NCBI GenBank assembly: GCA_030248225.1 | Contig: JASANE010029376.1 | Coordinates: 62,001-126,000, forward strand | Reading direction: 5' to 3' | Length of the DNA: 64,000 nt | Source of the DNA: Trileptium ribeirensis | Lineage: Eukaryota > Nematoda > Enoplea > Enoplida > Thoracostomopsidae | In this document: positions 1-15,200 of the stretch, piece by piece | Numbering within the stretch: the stretch's first letter is position 1 | Layout: each line of letters starts with the position of its first letter | The notes under the pieces: model-generated | Databases searched by the model: none | The model's input: only the letters and a program-made list of their open reading frames with translations | What the model was told of the DNA's origin: nothing | Position numbers and translations under genes: made by a program

Positions 1-257
1 GCATTATCTTCAGGAGCACCAGTTCTCGCAGCCGCAGAATTCAAGTATCGAAACGCAATATTTTTCAAAGTACCGCTTTTTAAACGAAGGTGATCAATAA
101 TTCTGGTTTTCTTTAAGTCGACCATTTGATCAATGCAAAATCCACCTTGAACAGTAATCGTGTGCGGAATAAAAGCAGCTGGTATCAGATCACGATTGAA
201 CGAAATGCTTAGTTTGTGAAGCACGACACCGGGACGAATACAGAGCAAAATCCAAGC
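1..257 (-). CDS. HERC2: HERC2-like exon: DOC/APC10 domain core (continues beyond window start)
   Basis: The acceptor is TTTTAG just above base 257 and the exon starts in phase 0 with A-W-I-L-L-C-I-R-P-G. The motif WILLCIRPGVVLHKL, followed about 25 residues later by HTITVQGG, matches the beta-jellyroll core of a DOC domain (W-I-x-L-x-I-x-P then V-x-V-x-x-G-G). In HERC2 the DOC domain follows the ZZ finger, and in APC10 this fold binds substrate degrons. The frame is open to base 1, so the exon or its donor lies outside the window. The phase agrees with the upstream exon at 4684-4904. Confidence 0.85.
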
Positions 258-3200
258 CTAAAACAATTATAATCCCAGTTAAATTAATCCTTATCATAGA
301 AAATGACGGCTGATGGTTCGACGCGTAGACACTAACTCCACTCCCCTGAGCTCGAGTGGCCTAGATGTTATGCTCGAGACCGCAGCCCTGCGGTATTACC
401 GATCTACTGTTAAGTAAACTACCAAGAAGTATATTCTCATTTTCATGACATTCTTTCTTTCACGAATTTCTCTTATATACACATATGCAGAAACCTGTGT
501 ACACTTGTTTAAGCCCAACTTTATCGGCAATGAAAGGGCATTATTAATAAATAACGCATCCAATCGACGAAATTATACAATAATTTACCGCCAATTGCTC
601 AACCTATAAGTGCAATCAGTGCAAGCCCTAGCATATATTCGGCATATCCTGGTTATGTCTTGTAAGATAACAATTCAGTGGGATTGTCTGAATTTATTGT
701 TTTGGGATCTCCAAGTTAGGGCGGAGAGCTCTAGCGTTTTTCAAATATTTTCGGTTCATCGTGGCAAAATGAATGTCCCCAGTTAGTGCACCTTGTAAGA
801 TTCTAGGCTCCAAATGGTTCATTGTCCTAAGGCAATTTTTTGGTTCTCCCGAGTAAACGTGACTTAGCTCATAGTTGAGATAAAAACGACAAAAAAAATT
901 TTCTAAAATTTCAACCATAAGCTAAAAATTTCACAAATTATGTAAAAATTAGTTTAAAATTGCTTCAAACTTCAATCGCAGGCTTAGGAATTCCATTTGT
1001 GCACGCTTTGGTTCTTAACCCTGTTTGTGGCTTTATAATTTGTGCAGTAGTACCGCTATAACAGATGCACAGCCGGTGTTTTTTGGGCACAAAAATTAGA
1101 TTTTTGCTAAAGTTTTGAGACCATAACTCGGGTTTGAGGGCAAAACTTATAAAAATCGAAACCTTTTGTTGAAGGACCTTACTTGCTCTATATTTTGTCT
1201 AATTTCATATGTCTAGCTTAAAAATTCGCGGAGAAGAAGCATTATGAAGGCTCAAAAGCCCTATTTTTGGACCTAGTGCCGTCCCAGCAGCCCACATTTC
1301 GGTATTAAGTCATGTTTGACGCCCTTAAATTAACTTTGTCTAGACATACTGGTGCTTGGATGACAGATACCAAGTCGGGAAAGGACAATGTGTTTTGGAA
1401 AGCATAAATATGATCTTGGATCTTCTAGCCCCTCAAGATATCCTAATTTACCCTCAATATGACAAAATTTCGCTCTCAGCTCCTGTTTGAAGCCCTTAAA
1501 TTAATTTTGGGTGGGCAAATTGCTGTCTGGGTGACAAATACTGGGTCGGATAAAGTCGGATTTATTTTTGGACGACCTAACAATGATTTTGGCTCTTGCT
1601 GCCCCAAAATATCCTAACCTACCCCCACAATGCCCAAATTGCGCTGTTCGCTCCTATCTGAACGACTTGAATTTTGGTTGGGCAAAATTGTGTTGTTTGG
1701 GCGACGTATACAAGGACGAGAAAGGTCAAATTTATTTTTCGGAAAGCCTAACTATGATTTGGGCTGTTCCTGCCAACGAAATACCCCACTTTACTCCAAA
1801 AACGGCTAATATTCGCTGTCTGCTCCTGGTTGAAGCCCTTAAATTAATCTTGGCCAGGCAAATTGCTGTTTAAGGGACAGATACTATTTCGGAGAAGGCC
1901 AAGTTTATTTTTTATACAGCCTAACAACGATTTTTGCTGTTATAGATAGCCCCTACCCAAAAATACAGTAATTTACTCCCAAAATGACCAAATTTCGCGG
2001 TCAGTTCGTGTTTGAACCCCGTACACTAATTTTAGCGTAGTTGTGGGCGAAAAAAGATCTTACACTATTAATGAAACACCGAAATGTTTACGGCAATGGT
2101 TTTGCATTGAAAAATGCATTTATTTGCTTAATGGACTGGAGACATGACGTTGGTCGTTGCGGTGGAAAAAATACTCATGTCTTCCTTTTAATACGCTGTT
2201 CTATAGCGTGGTGGGCTTGGTGTACTGTACTGTACAAGCACATTGCGGTGGAAAAATGCGCTTTTGAGCTCTAAAAACTTTTGCATCCAAGCAGAAATTT
2301 TCTGGAAACTAGTGAGTAGGTTCCCCTGACCATGTTCCTATATCTTTCACTTTATCACAAAACCAGTATTTGTTGTGTATAGTATTTTTTACTGGAAACT
2401 GCAACAGATAATGTAACAAAGGTCGAGCACTTGAGGTGCACACATTTACATACGAATTGCCTCACTCATTAAAACTGTTGTCGTGTGCGTCTTTAGGAGT
2501 ATTGCACTTGTTTTTGTAGTGTAGAGAGTGGCGGGATTTGCTGCGGTAGTACTGTTGTAGACGTGAATATTCAGGTTTATTTCCCCTGAGTAGAGCAAGT
2601 TCTAGTTGGTGAAACTAAAGACATTCCAAAAAGAATACGTAATGTCTCATAAAGTATATTATAACATAATTAAAGTAGCGCTGTTGATTTCATGCCTGAT
2701 ATTATTCTGAGGTATAAAATTTGATATTATTGATTATTTGGGGTTCGAAAAATGCATTCAGAGGCTTCTGTTGAGTAGCATAAAAACTTGTGTTGATATT
2801 TGACATCATTTTCCAGATTTTCGAGTGTTTTATCTCTTTTGTCTCATGGATATTTTTTTAATATGACTTGATCATTACTTGTTAAATTGGTTATGGCTTG
2901 AACTTGATTTTGTATTGCTACTTTTCGCGGAAGAAATACAACTCTTAAATACAGTACTCGCCAAAAATGAGTGCTGGATGTTCGCTCGAAATTTGTTCGA
3001 TGTTCGCTCGATAAATTCAAAATTTTGTTCGCGACGTGTTCCAAATTTTGGCGCGCTTTTTTAAATTTGTTCGAAAGCTGTTCGAAGTTTGTTAGAGAAT
3101 AAATAAATGTTGTTCGACTTCTGTTCGATGTGCGTTCATTCGAAATGTGACACTCATTTTTGGCGAGTACTGTAGCAGCCCGAAAATAAATATAAGTAGG

Positions 3201-6200
3201 ATTAAGCTCTGTTTTGAATCTTTGTATTAATTTCGGTCAGGCAAATTGGAAATCATGTATTCCTGTATTCTATAACCTCTACCGTTTTTATTTCCCGTAA
3301 AACATATTGATTCGTGAAATAACGACATTAGATCACAGTTGTTTTGACTGCGAAGGGTTGTTGTTGGAGGACATATTTTCCAAAAGTGTTAAGAATGTGA
3401 AATTTCACTCAAGCGCTCGACCCGTGTTACACTATCTATTGCAGTTTCCTGTAAACATTGCCATACACATCAATTTCTGGTTTTGTGATAATGTGAAGGA
3501 TAGGGAAACATGATCAGGGTAATCTATCCACTAGTTTCAAAAATTTTTCTGTCTTGAATGTAAAACTTTTTCGTGCTCTTTCCACCGCAATGTACTGTAC
3601 AGTACCCCAAACTCAACACACCATAGAGCATCGTACTAAATTGAGAACAAGAGCATGTTTTGACCGCAACGACCAACGATGTGTCTCCAGTACATTAAGC
3701 AAATTTTTGCATTTCTCCAGCATTTTTCAAACAAAACCATTGTCGCAACGCATTACCTCGCTATTTCATTATCAGTGTAAGTGGATTTTTACCCAATAAC
3801 CCTGTTTCACATAGCCAATTAAGTGCCTATTGCCTTAATTTCAATTCATTCCAATAAAATTCGGGGTATCCTTTCATGTCCGTATAGGGCATTTTTCCCT
3901 ACTAGCTAAGTATTACGTCTGCACTTGTAGACTTTAGACAGCGACATGACGCAGGTTACCTATTTGCACTCTATGCAGGTTCCTAATTAGTAAGATATGT
4001 TATTTATTTATTTAGTAAGTAAGTTACTAACCATCACTAAATCACGTTTCATTCAAACTATACACTAACAGAAACATAACATTGTCAAAAAGTACTACTG
4101 TTCATGGCATCTCAAAACTGATAGATAGGGTAGGACGACCGAAATTTTTTGCAAACATCCTCGTACAAACACTAGAGTGCTTCTTGGTCTGTGAATCCTG
4201 AACAATAATTACACTCTTTACTATTCGTGATTGGTGAGTGCTAAAATATAGATTTTGTGGTACTGGTGGCCATCGATAAATGCCATGACACACCATGTAT
4301 CCCTCATGTAAATTTCATCGCATCTTACTGTGGGCATAGAAGTATATATGAAGCAAGTTCAATGTGACTGTTAGGTTTATAGATGTAGCATCTATCGTCT
4401 TACATTGTACAGCCATGCTCACAAATAAAAGCAAATTTTTCACAATCCATTTGGGACGAAATAACAGCTATTGAACTGCTATTCGCGAAATTTTCGCGAG
4501 AAATTTGCGTTTATTTCTAAGAGTGACTATATAAACGCAGAACCAGCTGTTCTATCAGCTTGTGATAACAAGCTTCAACCTAACACAACAGCAGCGGATG
4601 CATTAGTTATGAAGTAGCTTAAATTTGAAATCCAACAGTCAATACAAGTTCGTCTTCAAGTTGGACTGTTTTAACCAACTTACATTGCGAGAATCCGACT
4701 CCCAACTGGTGCGATGGCACTGGTCGAAAAGCGCTTCTACTGCAGACTTGTTTTTCGAGCTGCTGAACACATAATTCGTGACAGCATTTATACCATGAAC
4801 AATATTATATGGACCGCTTGAGATTCCGTCGTTAAAACTTTTCTCGTTAAATGGTCCATTGCTTGTAGTGCGTCCGGGTATACCAGCATTTGTTGGCTCA
4901 GCGCCTGCAAAACAGTACCCTGCTACAAAGCAACAAAAGGAATGGAACTACAAACACACATGATTTATCAATTAAATATCACTGGGACAAAATAGGAGTG
5001 TGACTGGGCGGCTCGAGTAATGAGTGAGCCCACTTTTATTGCGTATATGGTTGTTCTTTTATCAAAATCACTAACTGAATTATCTAAAAATCCAGTACAA
5101 TGCAGAAATTAAGTACAATCAGAGTTTGTGTACGCGCACACTTCTTCGTTTCACACTTTTCTCCGCGTTTATCAAATGGGATGCCAAAACTAACACATCT
5201 GTTCGCGGTCTTTGTGTGCACCAGACATGCTCACATCGGACAGTGGGTTTACCCTCTCGGGGCGACACCAATCCCCTGCCTGGAAGGTAGAATGATGCCA
5301 GCATAAGGCTGCGATAGCCCTCCCCCCCGGGCCGCGCGGAGTGTTTTGCACTAATAAACTGGGCGACATTGGGGCAAAAAAGCATACATTAGGGAAAAAT
5401 TGGTGAAATAAGTGCCAAAACTTTTTGAAAACTTAAGTTCCGCAAATTTTCAAATGTTTATCCCCACTGACGACCTCTCCCGTTTCGGCCGACAGACTGA
5501 TCTATCCTGCCGACGACCTCCCCGTCGCACCCGCTATCGCCCTGATTATTCGGACCTCGTCCATTTATGGAGTGTAACGCGCGAGTAAACTTAACCTGCG
5601 CCCATCGACCATCCTATTTTGAAATATCCGATAGCGAATCGCGAATCCTCGTTACAAAACAAATGCGGAGACTTCGCTAAAAGAAAATTGGCATAATCAG
5701 AAACAAGTACCAAAAATTACAGCTTGTGTTCGAACATAATTTTGACGACTGCAGGAAAACGGTTATCTAGTGCGTATCAGCTTTTCAGTTGTATTTGGCT
5801 CTGTTCGTTAACGCATTTAACGTAATACTATCGTCACAATTATGGGTACAGTGAATCTCAGTGATTTAACTCACAGTGTTCTCGAACAAAACCAGTCTAT
5901 TCGAAATCCGGTAGATTTTCATTCGCAAAAAAAATTCGGAATTTTCGTTGAATTTTCGCGAATACAAATTGACAGGATTTCTATCGCAGACCTGTGATCT
6001 CACGAACAGTTTTGCGTCCAATTACGGTTTACCAAAAAACGTTCAGTAACAAATTTTTAATCGAAATAGTAAAATAGGATGGTTGATGGACGTGGGTGAA
6101 GTTTACTGCTGCATAATATAGTATATTGCAGTTTGATTAACTTAAAGTTTGTAAACTTCCACCAAATTGTGATGCTAAATCGCAAAATAGTAACAACGAA

Positions 6201-9200
6201 CAGCACCTATGTACTGCTGTATAGCAAATCGTTTTCGCGTACATAAGCGAAAATCATGATTTGTGCGCGTTCGTTCCGTTGACGATCATGTACTGACAAA
6301 AGAACAACCCAGGTCTATGCACTTAAAATTGGATCATGCATAAAACCACAAATTTAATTAAACCATTTAAAACCATTTTGATCCAAATCAAACACCATGA
6401 CGGAGCTGCGAAGCAAAGCATTATTACAAACGCTTAAAGAGGCTTATTTGGTTTACCAATTGAAGCAGTTTGGTTCAGATACAGTAATAATGTGATTTTC
6501 TGGGCCTCTCCGCCGCCCAATTCGAGCCCCTCCGTCTGCTTCTTCGAGCGGAACATGTTCAAAACGATCTTCGCGCATAACTAAACGGCAAAAATAGAGA
6601 TTCACGTTTTTAAACGAGCTATCGTGCGAAACAATCCGACCAACCAAAGTTGAGTTACGCGTCTCCCTAAAAATCCAATAACGGACAATATCAAGTTGTG
6701 TTATTCCAACTAGTAAGAATTACTCTTTACTCACTCACTCACTCACTTCCTCCTTCAGAATTCCATTACTTATTATATCGATCTTATTACATAGATCTAG
6801 TTGAATACCTATAACTGTACTCGCCAAAAATGGAAGCCGCCTGAGCGATGTTCCTCGTTGTACGTGTTATAGCACTGTTCACTCATTCGGAACTAATACT
6901 GAAAAGCAAAGTTGCAGAGTCGCTGAAAATTAACATAAACATGCTAATATTCCAGTAGGACAAAAAAACCGGTACTAGACAAGCGTCATTTGCTTTTAAC
7001 TCTCGCACAAACAACTCTAGTAAAAATAAACATGAAAGTAAATATTAAACATGAAAGTAAATATACCCGGCGCAGAAATACGATCAAATTGATGTCTATG
7101 ACCGCGAACTGACTGGAAGCACATTTCACACAGATTAAAATTCTTGCACGACTGGCAAATATAGCGCGGCCCGCTTATTGGTGAAATGTAGCACTGAAGG
7201 CACCTGAAAATATATCCAAATTTTATATGAAAGCGTGCTAGAACAATAGAAATCTTTGTCAGTTGACGCTTTGACTTTTCATCAATATAACTAGTAAGTC
7301 GCGACAGTAGTATCATTTTTAATCTATTTTGTTTAGTCACCTGCAACTGGCTGTGTTTGATGAATATACCACCCTAAAACCTCTTGAATCTGAACCTGTT
7401 GAAAACCTTAAAACCTCATCGACCCTAAATCCACCGATAACAACTGACAACGATCAAATGTTTGTGCTAGTCTCTAGATAACCAAACCATCGTATTCAGC
7501 TTCCGGAAAACCTATATGACAATAATATTATTCTTGGTGACCTGTACGCAATACGTAACCAAACAATCGAAGATTGGCTATATCCTGTAAATCAGGTTCA
7601 TTGGCCCTAAACCCATGAAAATCTGCAAGCTTGACTCTAAATAGCCAAATCAGTGTATTAAGCATGCCGGAAAACCCCTATATAAACTATTTTTGCTGCC
7701 ATCTACCAAACTACAGAAGACCACTATTTTCTGGAAATGGATTCATTGATCACAAACCCAATGAAAACGCCTGAAAACAATGAGATACTCGTGCTAGACT
7801 CTGTATAGCCAAACTCAGCATAGTGCAAACACCATTATAGTATTATTGATAACATGTACGCAATACATAACCAAATAACTGGAGACTTATATTCTGGAAG
7901 TCGGATTCATTGACCCTACACTCATTCAAAACCCATGAAAAGTCATGAAATATATGCACAGTGGGCATTAGATAACCAAATCATTGTATTCAGCCTTAAG
8001 AAATACCTATATAAGATTATTCTTGATGCCCTGCATAACCAGGCATTGGTCGGAGCTGTTCGCGTTCAACTAAAAGACACATCCTCGTAACTTTTGCTAC
8101 TGAATAAAAATCAGCAAAATCCATCTATCCGAAGATGACTTATAAATGATAAAAATAGCCAAAAAAATTCGCGGTTTTCCCTCTAGCAACCTCAGTAAAA
8201 ACTCCAGTATCTTCACTCGCTCCGTTTCAACAAACCGTTTCGTTGCAAATACTGCAGTTGAAATAATTACAATTTTAATATCAGTATTCAATCACCACAG
8301 TTCTAATAATATTAGTAGTAATATCTAAATGAGTTTATAAAATATCACAAGTAACATATAATTTCAAAAATACTGAATCGCTTGCCAGTTTCAAGCCACT
8401 TTTAACAATAGTTATTTCATAATTTGTCAGGTTTTGAGGAAAAGATGACAACCGGACAAAATAAAGCTTAGCATTTAGAACATAAAATATGGAACATTAT
8501 TGAGCGGTACACATCCTGTGATAAATTAACGAATTTTACCATACAACGAAGAACTGAGTCCTTCAATTATTATTTGTAGTAACCCGTCATGTTTATAGCA
8601 TATGTGTCTTATAACAGATTTCATGATATCATGAACTCAAATCTTCATGACGCGAAAAATCACCGTTAAAACTACATAATACGTATCTAATCCGGTTTTA
8701 GAAAATGCAAAAAAAGCTTTCGTTTCATAAGATATAACCGTTCTACATAAAATCCGTTTTTTTTATATTATCAAGCTTCAAGTACACTGAGACAACTTAT
8801 ACTTTAAACACAAAACTGACTAACCGCATTGACAAATGCAAAGGTGGTACTACAGCCAATTCGTCTACCAATCCAGTCCATCCATAATGATGCGGAAAAT
8901 CTACGATAACGTGTTCAACCGGCCTACAGCGAACAGCGCGTACAACTCCGATACTTGTATACGTCACCCCACCCCACCGATAGGCTGGAGTTAAAATTTC
9001 TGGACGTACACGGACTTGGTCGCCCGGCTTTAGCGACAAAGACGAATATGGCGGATCGATATTTGTAGAGCACGATGGAACTGTTGTAGGTCCCGAACTG
9101 TTGGTGTGCGGTACGCGACCAGCAGATGTTTGAGAAACAGACGGACCTAGAATAGTAATAATGGTTTGTAACGTCTTGTAGTTTGTTTATTATTTTTTTT

Positions 9201-12200
9201 AGAATACTAACAGATATATAATAGTCCTGTTAGCACGGTTAGATATTACCTTAACGTTCGTGAATTTATTATTTTAAAAACATTTTAGAAAAGCAGTTGT
9301 TTTACGGGCATAGAATCTCATAATCTGTAATACCCATTAATTTTTAGGCAGATAGTTACAGTAGCTATAACTACTCGAGCGACCGAAACAAGCAGAATAA
9401 AGTAATCCACTTTTACCGTCGGAAATGAACTTGTGCATAATATTGGACGAAGAATGTTGTATCAATAAAACTTAAATCAGAATGATATTTCTGCTTTTCC
9501 TAAAATAATTGCCAAGAGACCATGATCGACCCTTGGAGAAGAGCGTGAGTTCGCACTACTTATATTCCTTTTGGAAAGACAGGGTAGATTTTGCGTGAAT
9601 TATTCCATTTTTAGGGTGCTGATAAATTTCTAATTTTTGTACCCTCCACCACTCCAAATTTTACTGCAGATTTCAACGCTAGACTAAAAAGTTATTAGCG
9701 TACAAAACTTGGAACAAAAGTGGAGGACAAAGCACCCGTTCGAAATTCATCAGTGAATCACCGCAAAAATCGACTTCATCAATCCACAATAGTGTGTAAA
9801 TTTAGTGTGACATGAGTATCACGCTCAAAGTCTATTACCGAATCTTGATATTCCTGTATCCTTTTGAGTGACTTCTAATAATTGTGACGTTGCAACCCCT
9901 CCGGTTCTAACATAATAATGCTACTGACTTCCTGAGTTTTATGAGAGTCAAGGGCATAAGAAATGGCATGTCCACAGCATTTCAAAACATAGTGGATTTT
10001 TGGTGGCCCCATGTTCATTTTCAAAAGAAATTTCAAAGTGCAAAATTCCATATATTCTGTTTTATATGCATAAACAACAGTGTCACAATGTAAAGAAAGG
10101 AATGATCAGGGTAAAAACGACCACGCGCAGATAGTGCCTACATTATCTTTAGTATTTTAATTATATTTTGAAGCAATGTATGCAACATTTTTCAACAACG
10201 AATGGCGGCATTAATAATAGCGTCATATGCTGCGACTTTCAAAAACAACATAGTATTAACAAATAAGGCACAAATACTTATTATAAGAAACACAGAAGTC
10301 AGGACTTGCAAATCGCATTTTTCCATTGCTAAATTGAAACACACAATAGATACTTATCACTAAATTGAAACATTCGTTGCACGTCAGCTATAATAAAAAA
10401 ATTTATTCTTCGCATGCCACCAATTAATCACAATCTTACTACTAAAATAAGTCTTCAAAAATACGTCACATACGTTTTGGCAATAACTGAATTTCGCTTG
10501 CATGCATCGGCATTGTAACGCCCGTCTCGGTCCATTGGACATAAATACGCCCGTCAACAATCTTAAAATAAACAAAATTATGTAACAACGTCACACAGTA
10601 CATAACTTCACAGAAATGCTGATTTTAACACCATGGAATGACCGTAGAGAAAGATTAAAACTAACATAAAAGTGAAGTCACAGCGTTATATCATTATTCT
10701 GTACGTTTAAAAATATCTGTTGTGAAATTTTTCTCGTGCGAACAACACTATCAGACTCAAGCATATAAAATTCATTGGCTTGGTTTCTGTACTGCAATAA
10801 AAATTGATTGTGATATTCACACGTGTTATTGCTTTCATCGCATTATGCAAACCTGAAAACTAACAGGCCCATTCTAGTCATTTAAGTACAATCCCATTAA
10901 AAATGGTAGAATTTACCATTTTAGTGCGTAATTTGAACATGATGAATCTCATACAGCGTCCCAGAGAACCCGTAGGCACCCGTTGCAGACATAAAAAATG
11001 AAATTAATCGTATTTAACACAATATTAATATAATAGCCTTGTAAATCCTACTTTCACCTGCAATAAGCTATAAATTTTAAAATTTTCTGTTTTGAGTGTT
11101 TTGTAAACGGATTCGAAGCACTAAAACGGCGGCTCTGACAGTATTGCATAAAATAGAATACAATACACTAGTAAAAGACATTAGCTATTGTAGTTCTCGA
11201 TGAGAGGATTCCAACAATTTTTAGAGCATATGCCTTTGACAATAATTAAAGTTATAACCTTAAAATGTTGAAGAGCCTAAATGCTAAAAATGACAAACTA
11301 GTTAATAATTGGTGACAGTTTTTCGAACTTGTGGTCAGACAAATGACAAAAGCTTAACTTAATACAAAACTTGGTATCACGAGGCATATCGTGAAATCAA
11401 TTACGAAAACCCAGCCACCTGGTGTTGAGCTGTGGTTATCACAGGCAGGCAAAAAAATTTTAGTCAATTAACTACCTGTAAAGAACTCCCGTTTTAATGA
11501 ATATTTCACAAATCTTAAATGCAGATGTTTCATTTCAGTGCTGTCGACAGTGCTTAAAACATTACCTAACAGTATGTAACTGTCAGAAATAAATATGTCA
11601 TGTTTCGAAAGAACAGACTTCGAACAAGCATCAAAAACCTCTCAAACAATTATATTTCCAACGCAATTCATGAAGTGTCGAATACATTTTGAACAACTTT
11701 TTATATTAGCAATTTTTTTATAATTTACTCACATTTTTTCATTATATATACGTTCGACGAACATCGAACAAGTCTCGAACGAACAGCAGTCATTTCTTGC
11801 AGGGACTAAGTTTATCGCTTGCAAATAAATAGCAAACATCGAACACACTAAAAACAGCAATGAAACATGACAGAACGTATTTATAATATCCTTGGCGACA
11901 GACGAATTTAAAATGTATGCGAACGACAATGAATTTTGGATACATTCTCCAACAACATCTATGGGCATAAACGGAATGATTATTAACCTTAACAATTCGC
12001 CCAGTTTCAGTTGTTGGCGTACAAGTCAATGCACTAGCCGCTGTATCGACAACATGAAGGGCAGCAGAAACATCGGAACCAATTCGAGCATGTTGGCGAA
12101 CGTAATCTGTATGAGCTCGCGTTGTCACAAAATCACCAGGGCTTTTATAGTGTTCGATCTAAAAAATGAATAAAATAATTTATTCATTAATTTCATCCAA

Positions 12201-15200
12201 TTTATTCACTAGTTACTCGCGCCCCAGGGTAAACTGTGATAATGTGTTTAATGTTTTAACCCAATTGCATTCAGGACAATCTGTTTTACACGCAAATGGA
12301 AAATTCAAACTTCGATGGTTTTATCGACCACAACGATGATACCTAGGAACGATGATAGTAACGAGACTACGGTTTTACACCCAAAGGTATTTATATAATG
12401 GAAGTTTATTGTACTGCACCTTCTAATAATCAACAAGGAGTGGTTATTAGAAGGTGCAGTACAATAAACTTCCATTATTGAGCGGAGCGAAGCGAAGCGT
12501 TTTTATTTTCTGTCTGGAATTAAAAAGGTCGATGTCCGTCCGTTCGTTAGTTCGGTCCGACGGATCTCAAGAACCACTGAACCGATTTTAAAAAACTTGT
12601 TTTTGTTTGAAAGCCTGTCATTGCAGAGTGTGCACCTGATATTTGGGATTAAAAAAGTTTGAGTGGTTAATTAGTAATTAGCTAATCAGTTTAGCTTATG
12701 CAGCTAAAATAGAGAATTTTGCAATATTTTTGTGTTATTTATTGAAATAGAATCCTTTCGATCAAACCATTATAAGGTTTTTTGGGTCGAAGAATTCAAA
12801 TATAATATTTTTACCAATGATAAAGCCCTATGCCCTATGCAATGTAGTTATTTGAAGAACATAAAGTTGAGTACATTCGTAATGCCACAGCCCAAGCTCC
12901 GCTCACAAATGTAGTTTCACTACCGACTAGTATAAATACCTTTGGGTGTAAAACCGTAGTCTCGTTTTACACCCAAAGGTATTTATATAATGGAAATTTA
13001 TTGTACTGCACCTTCTAATAATCGACAAGGAGTGATTATTACAAGATTCCAAATACTGCTTTATGATCCAGCACTAAAGTCATACAATAACAATATTATA
13101 TTGGTAATACACTGATGGCACTGCTACTCTCTTGGTTTCTCCATTCGCTGAAAATTTTGTATGAAGAGGCATGACCCGGGGCCCCCTGTTTCGGAACCCA
13201 ATTTTGCCAAAGACCATTTTTCGAAGAAAAAAGCGGGTAAAAACCGTGTCAGAAGCACAGCTAAAATACTTTTGATGAGGAAAAAGCTATTTTGAAGCAT
13301 ATTTTGCCAAAATTTACGAAAGTTTTGGCTTCAGAAAGGTGTTTCAGAACAAATTTTGATCAAATTTTATGTCATTTGGGATGTTGTTATAGAGTGGAAA
13401 CACAGAAAAATTTGTCAAAAGGCGATGAACCGTGTCAGGGGACACGCACCGAAGGCACCCGGTTATTACCAGGGGAACTCGAAAATGCCAGGTCCACCAC
13501 GGGCTCCACATCCAAATTTAGAGAGTGCAGCTTCAATTTTAATCACATATCAAAGCAGTAGTTCGCCATGACCAAAAACAAATACTTTTATAAATAAGTT
13601 TTAAAAATACCGCTTCAAGAGTCATTTTTCACTGTAGGCCCTTGGCACGTGCTTTATTCGAGGCATACCCCGCAAATACAACTGTTTTTTTTGCATTAAG
13701 CAACCCAAACACGTATAGCCACATTGTAATCGTTAACTTAAATATCTGAACAAGTGAAAAAATTTGGAAGTTTTTCGGTGTCATAATTCAGCGAAATTTA
13801 AACCCCTGAGTATCACCCAGCATGGTTAATACCATACCCAACAGCAGGCTAAAATGATAAAGCCTAAACGTTTAAATAACCCTATAAGTCAAATATCTCC
13901 CAACAGGAAAAAACGTTCTTGTAAGGATATTGGCAATTTCAATTTTTGGTGCGGTTTAACAATTGTGGCTCATAGCTCGAAAACGACTCCGTTGTGATTT
14001 ATACATTTCGAAAATTATAAACTTCTCCCTCACTAGAAAAAGAAGTACATAGGTCTGTGTTTGATGACATGATGGTAAAAACCATAGTAAGGTTGTCATT
14101 ATTGCCCAGAAGGCGAACCAACAACGTATTTATTTGTAATAACACTGAGCCGTCCGTCCGGAAAGTTTTATTCGAAATAACCCATAAACGAATAAACATA
14201 TAGAGTATAGTCTGGCACGTAATTCTGTGTTTCAGACATGCAATCAACGCATGAGGCATGGTAGAGCCCATTAAAAGAAGGTATCCACAATTTTTGTGAC
14301 ACAGAGAAAATACCTTTTCAACTATATTTCAAAGCACAACCTTTATATCAAACAAAATCTTGCACACCATCTTTTGTATGCGTATAGACGACATATACAA
14401 CTTTGTTGACTAACATTTTTTGCCAAACCAGTGAATAAAGAGATACCGACGCAAAATAATGAAGGTTCAAAAGGACCCATTTTAGCCATTTATATATTAC
14501 ATTATATAACAATCGTTAGTTTAGTTAATTCTGAGCGAGTGGGTGGAACGGGCGAAGCGCACAATTCTCACTGGCCTGAGTGGTAAATTTCGACGGTGTC
14601 CGTTTCTGGATTTTTTTAGGGGGGGGGTTACAGGCATAACTTATTTTCAGCTGGGCGGATTAATTCGCGCGACAGCTCACTTGAAACCTCCATTTGTGCC
14701 CTTTAGTTAGGCGCGAAGCCCAATTCTAATATCCCCCGAAAATAGGAGCCAAAGGGGCTCAGTCGGGACCCAAAAAATAACGTTACTTATTATAACTCGA
14801 CAAACGGTGTAGATACCAGTCAAGCTGAGCTCATTTTGTAGGACAAATAAGTTTGAAATCTGTATATAGTGCTTTGCTACACGGTTTTCTCAGAATGCAG
14901 GATTTGGGCCGTAAGTCGTTCTAAAATGGGCCCATGAGACCCAAAATAACCGAAAATGGCAATATCTCCGCAACCGCTCGAGCTATATAACAGGTGCTTG
15001 GCCTCATTCTGTAGAGCAATAATTCATTCTCTACATAGCTGCAAACAGTGTGCTGACATTGTCAGTATTTTGCTGCAGGACGGGTCAAAAAAGATTTTTC
15101 AATAGGGCCATAGAACCCAAAATACGCCAAAATGTTAATATCTCTGCAACCGCTAGAGCTACAGTCAAGCTCAGAAATAAACGCAAACTTTTCGCGAATC

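Noticed and set aside
1568..1873. Plus-strand open frame of 101 codons
   Set aside because: Lies inside satellite A; it is a product of a repeat unit, with no homologue pattern.
6453..6668. Minus-strand frame with AG acceptor, possible extra HERC2-like exon
   Set aside because: Its splice phase does not fit, and the ZZ exon joins exactly in phase to the exon at 4684-4904.
11790..11987. Continuation of the CPH exon beyond 11988
   Set aside because: Read-through does not continue the domain; the AAG|GTTAAT donor gives the right phase and a continuous CPH strand with the next exon.
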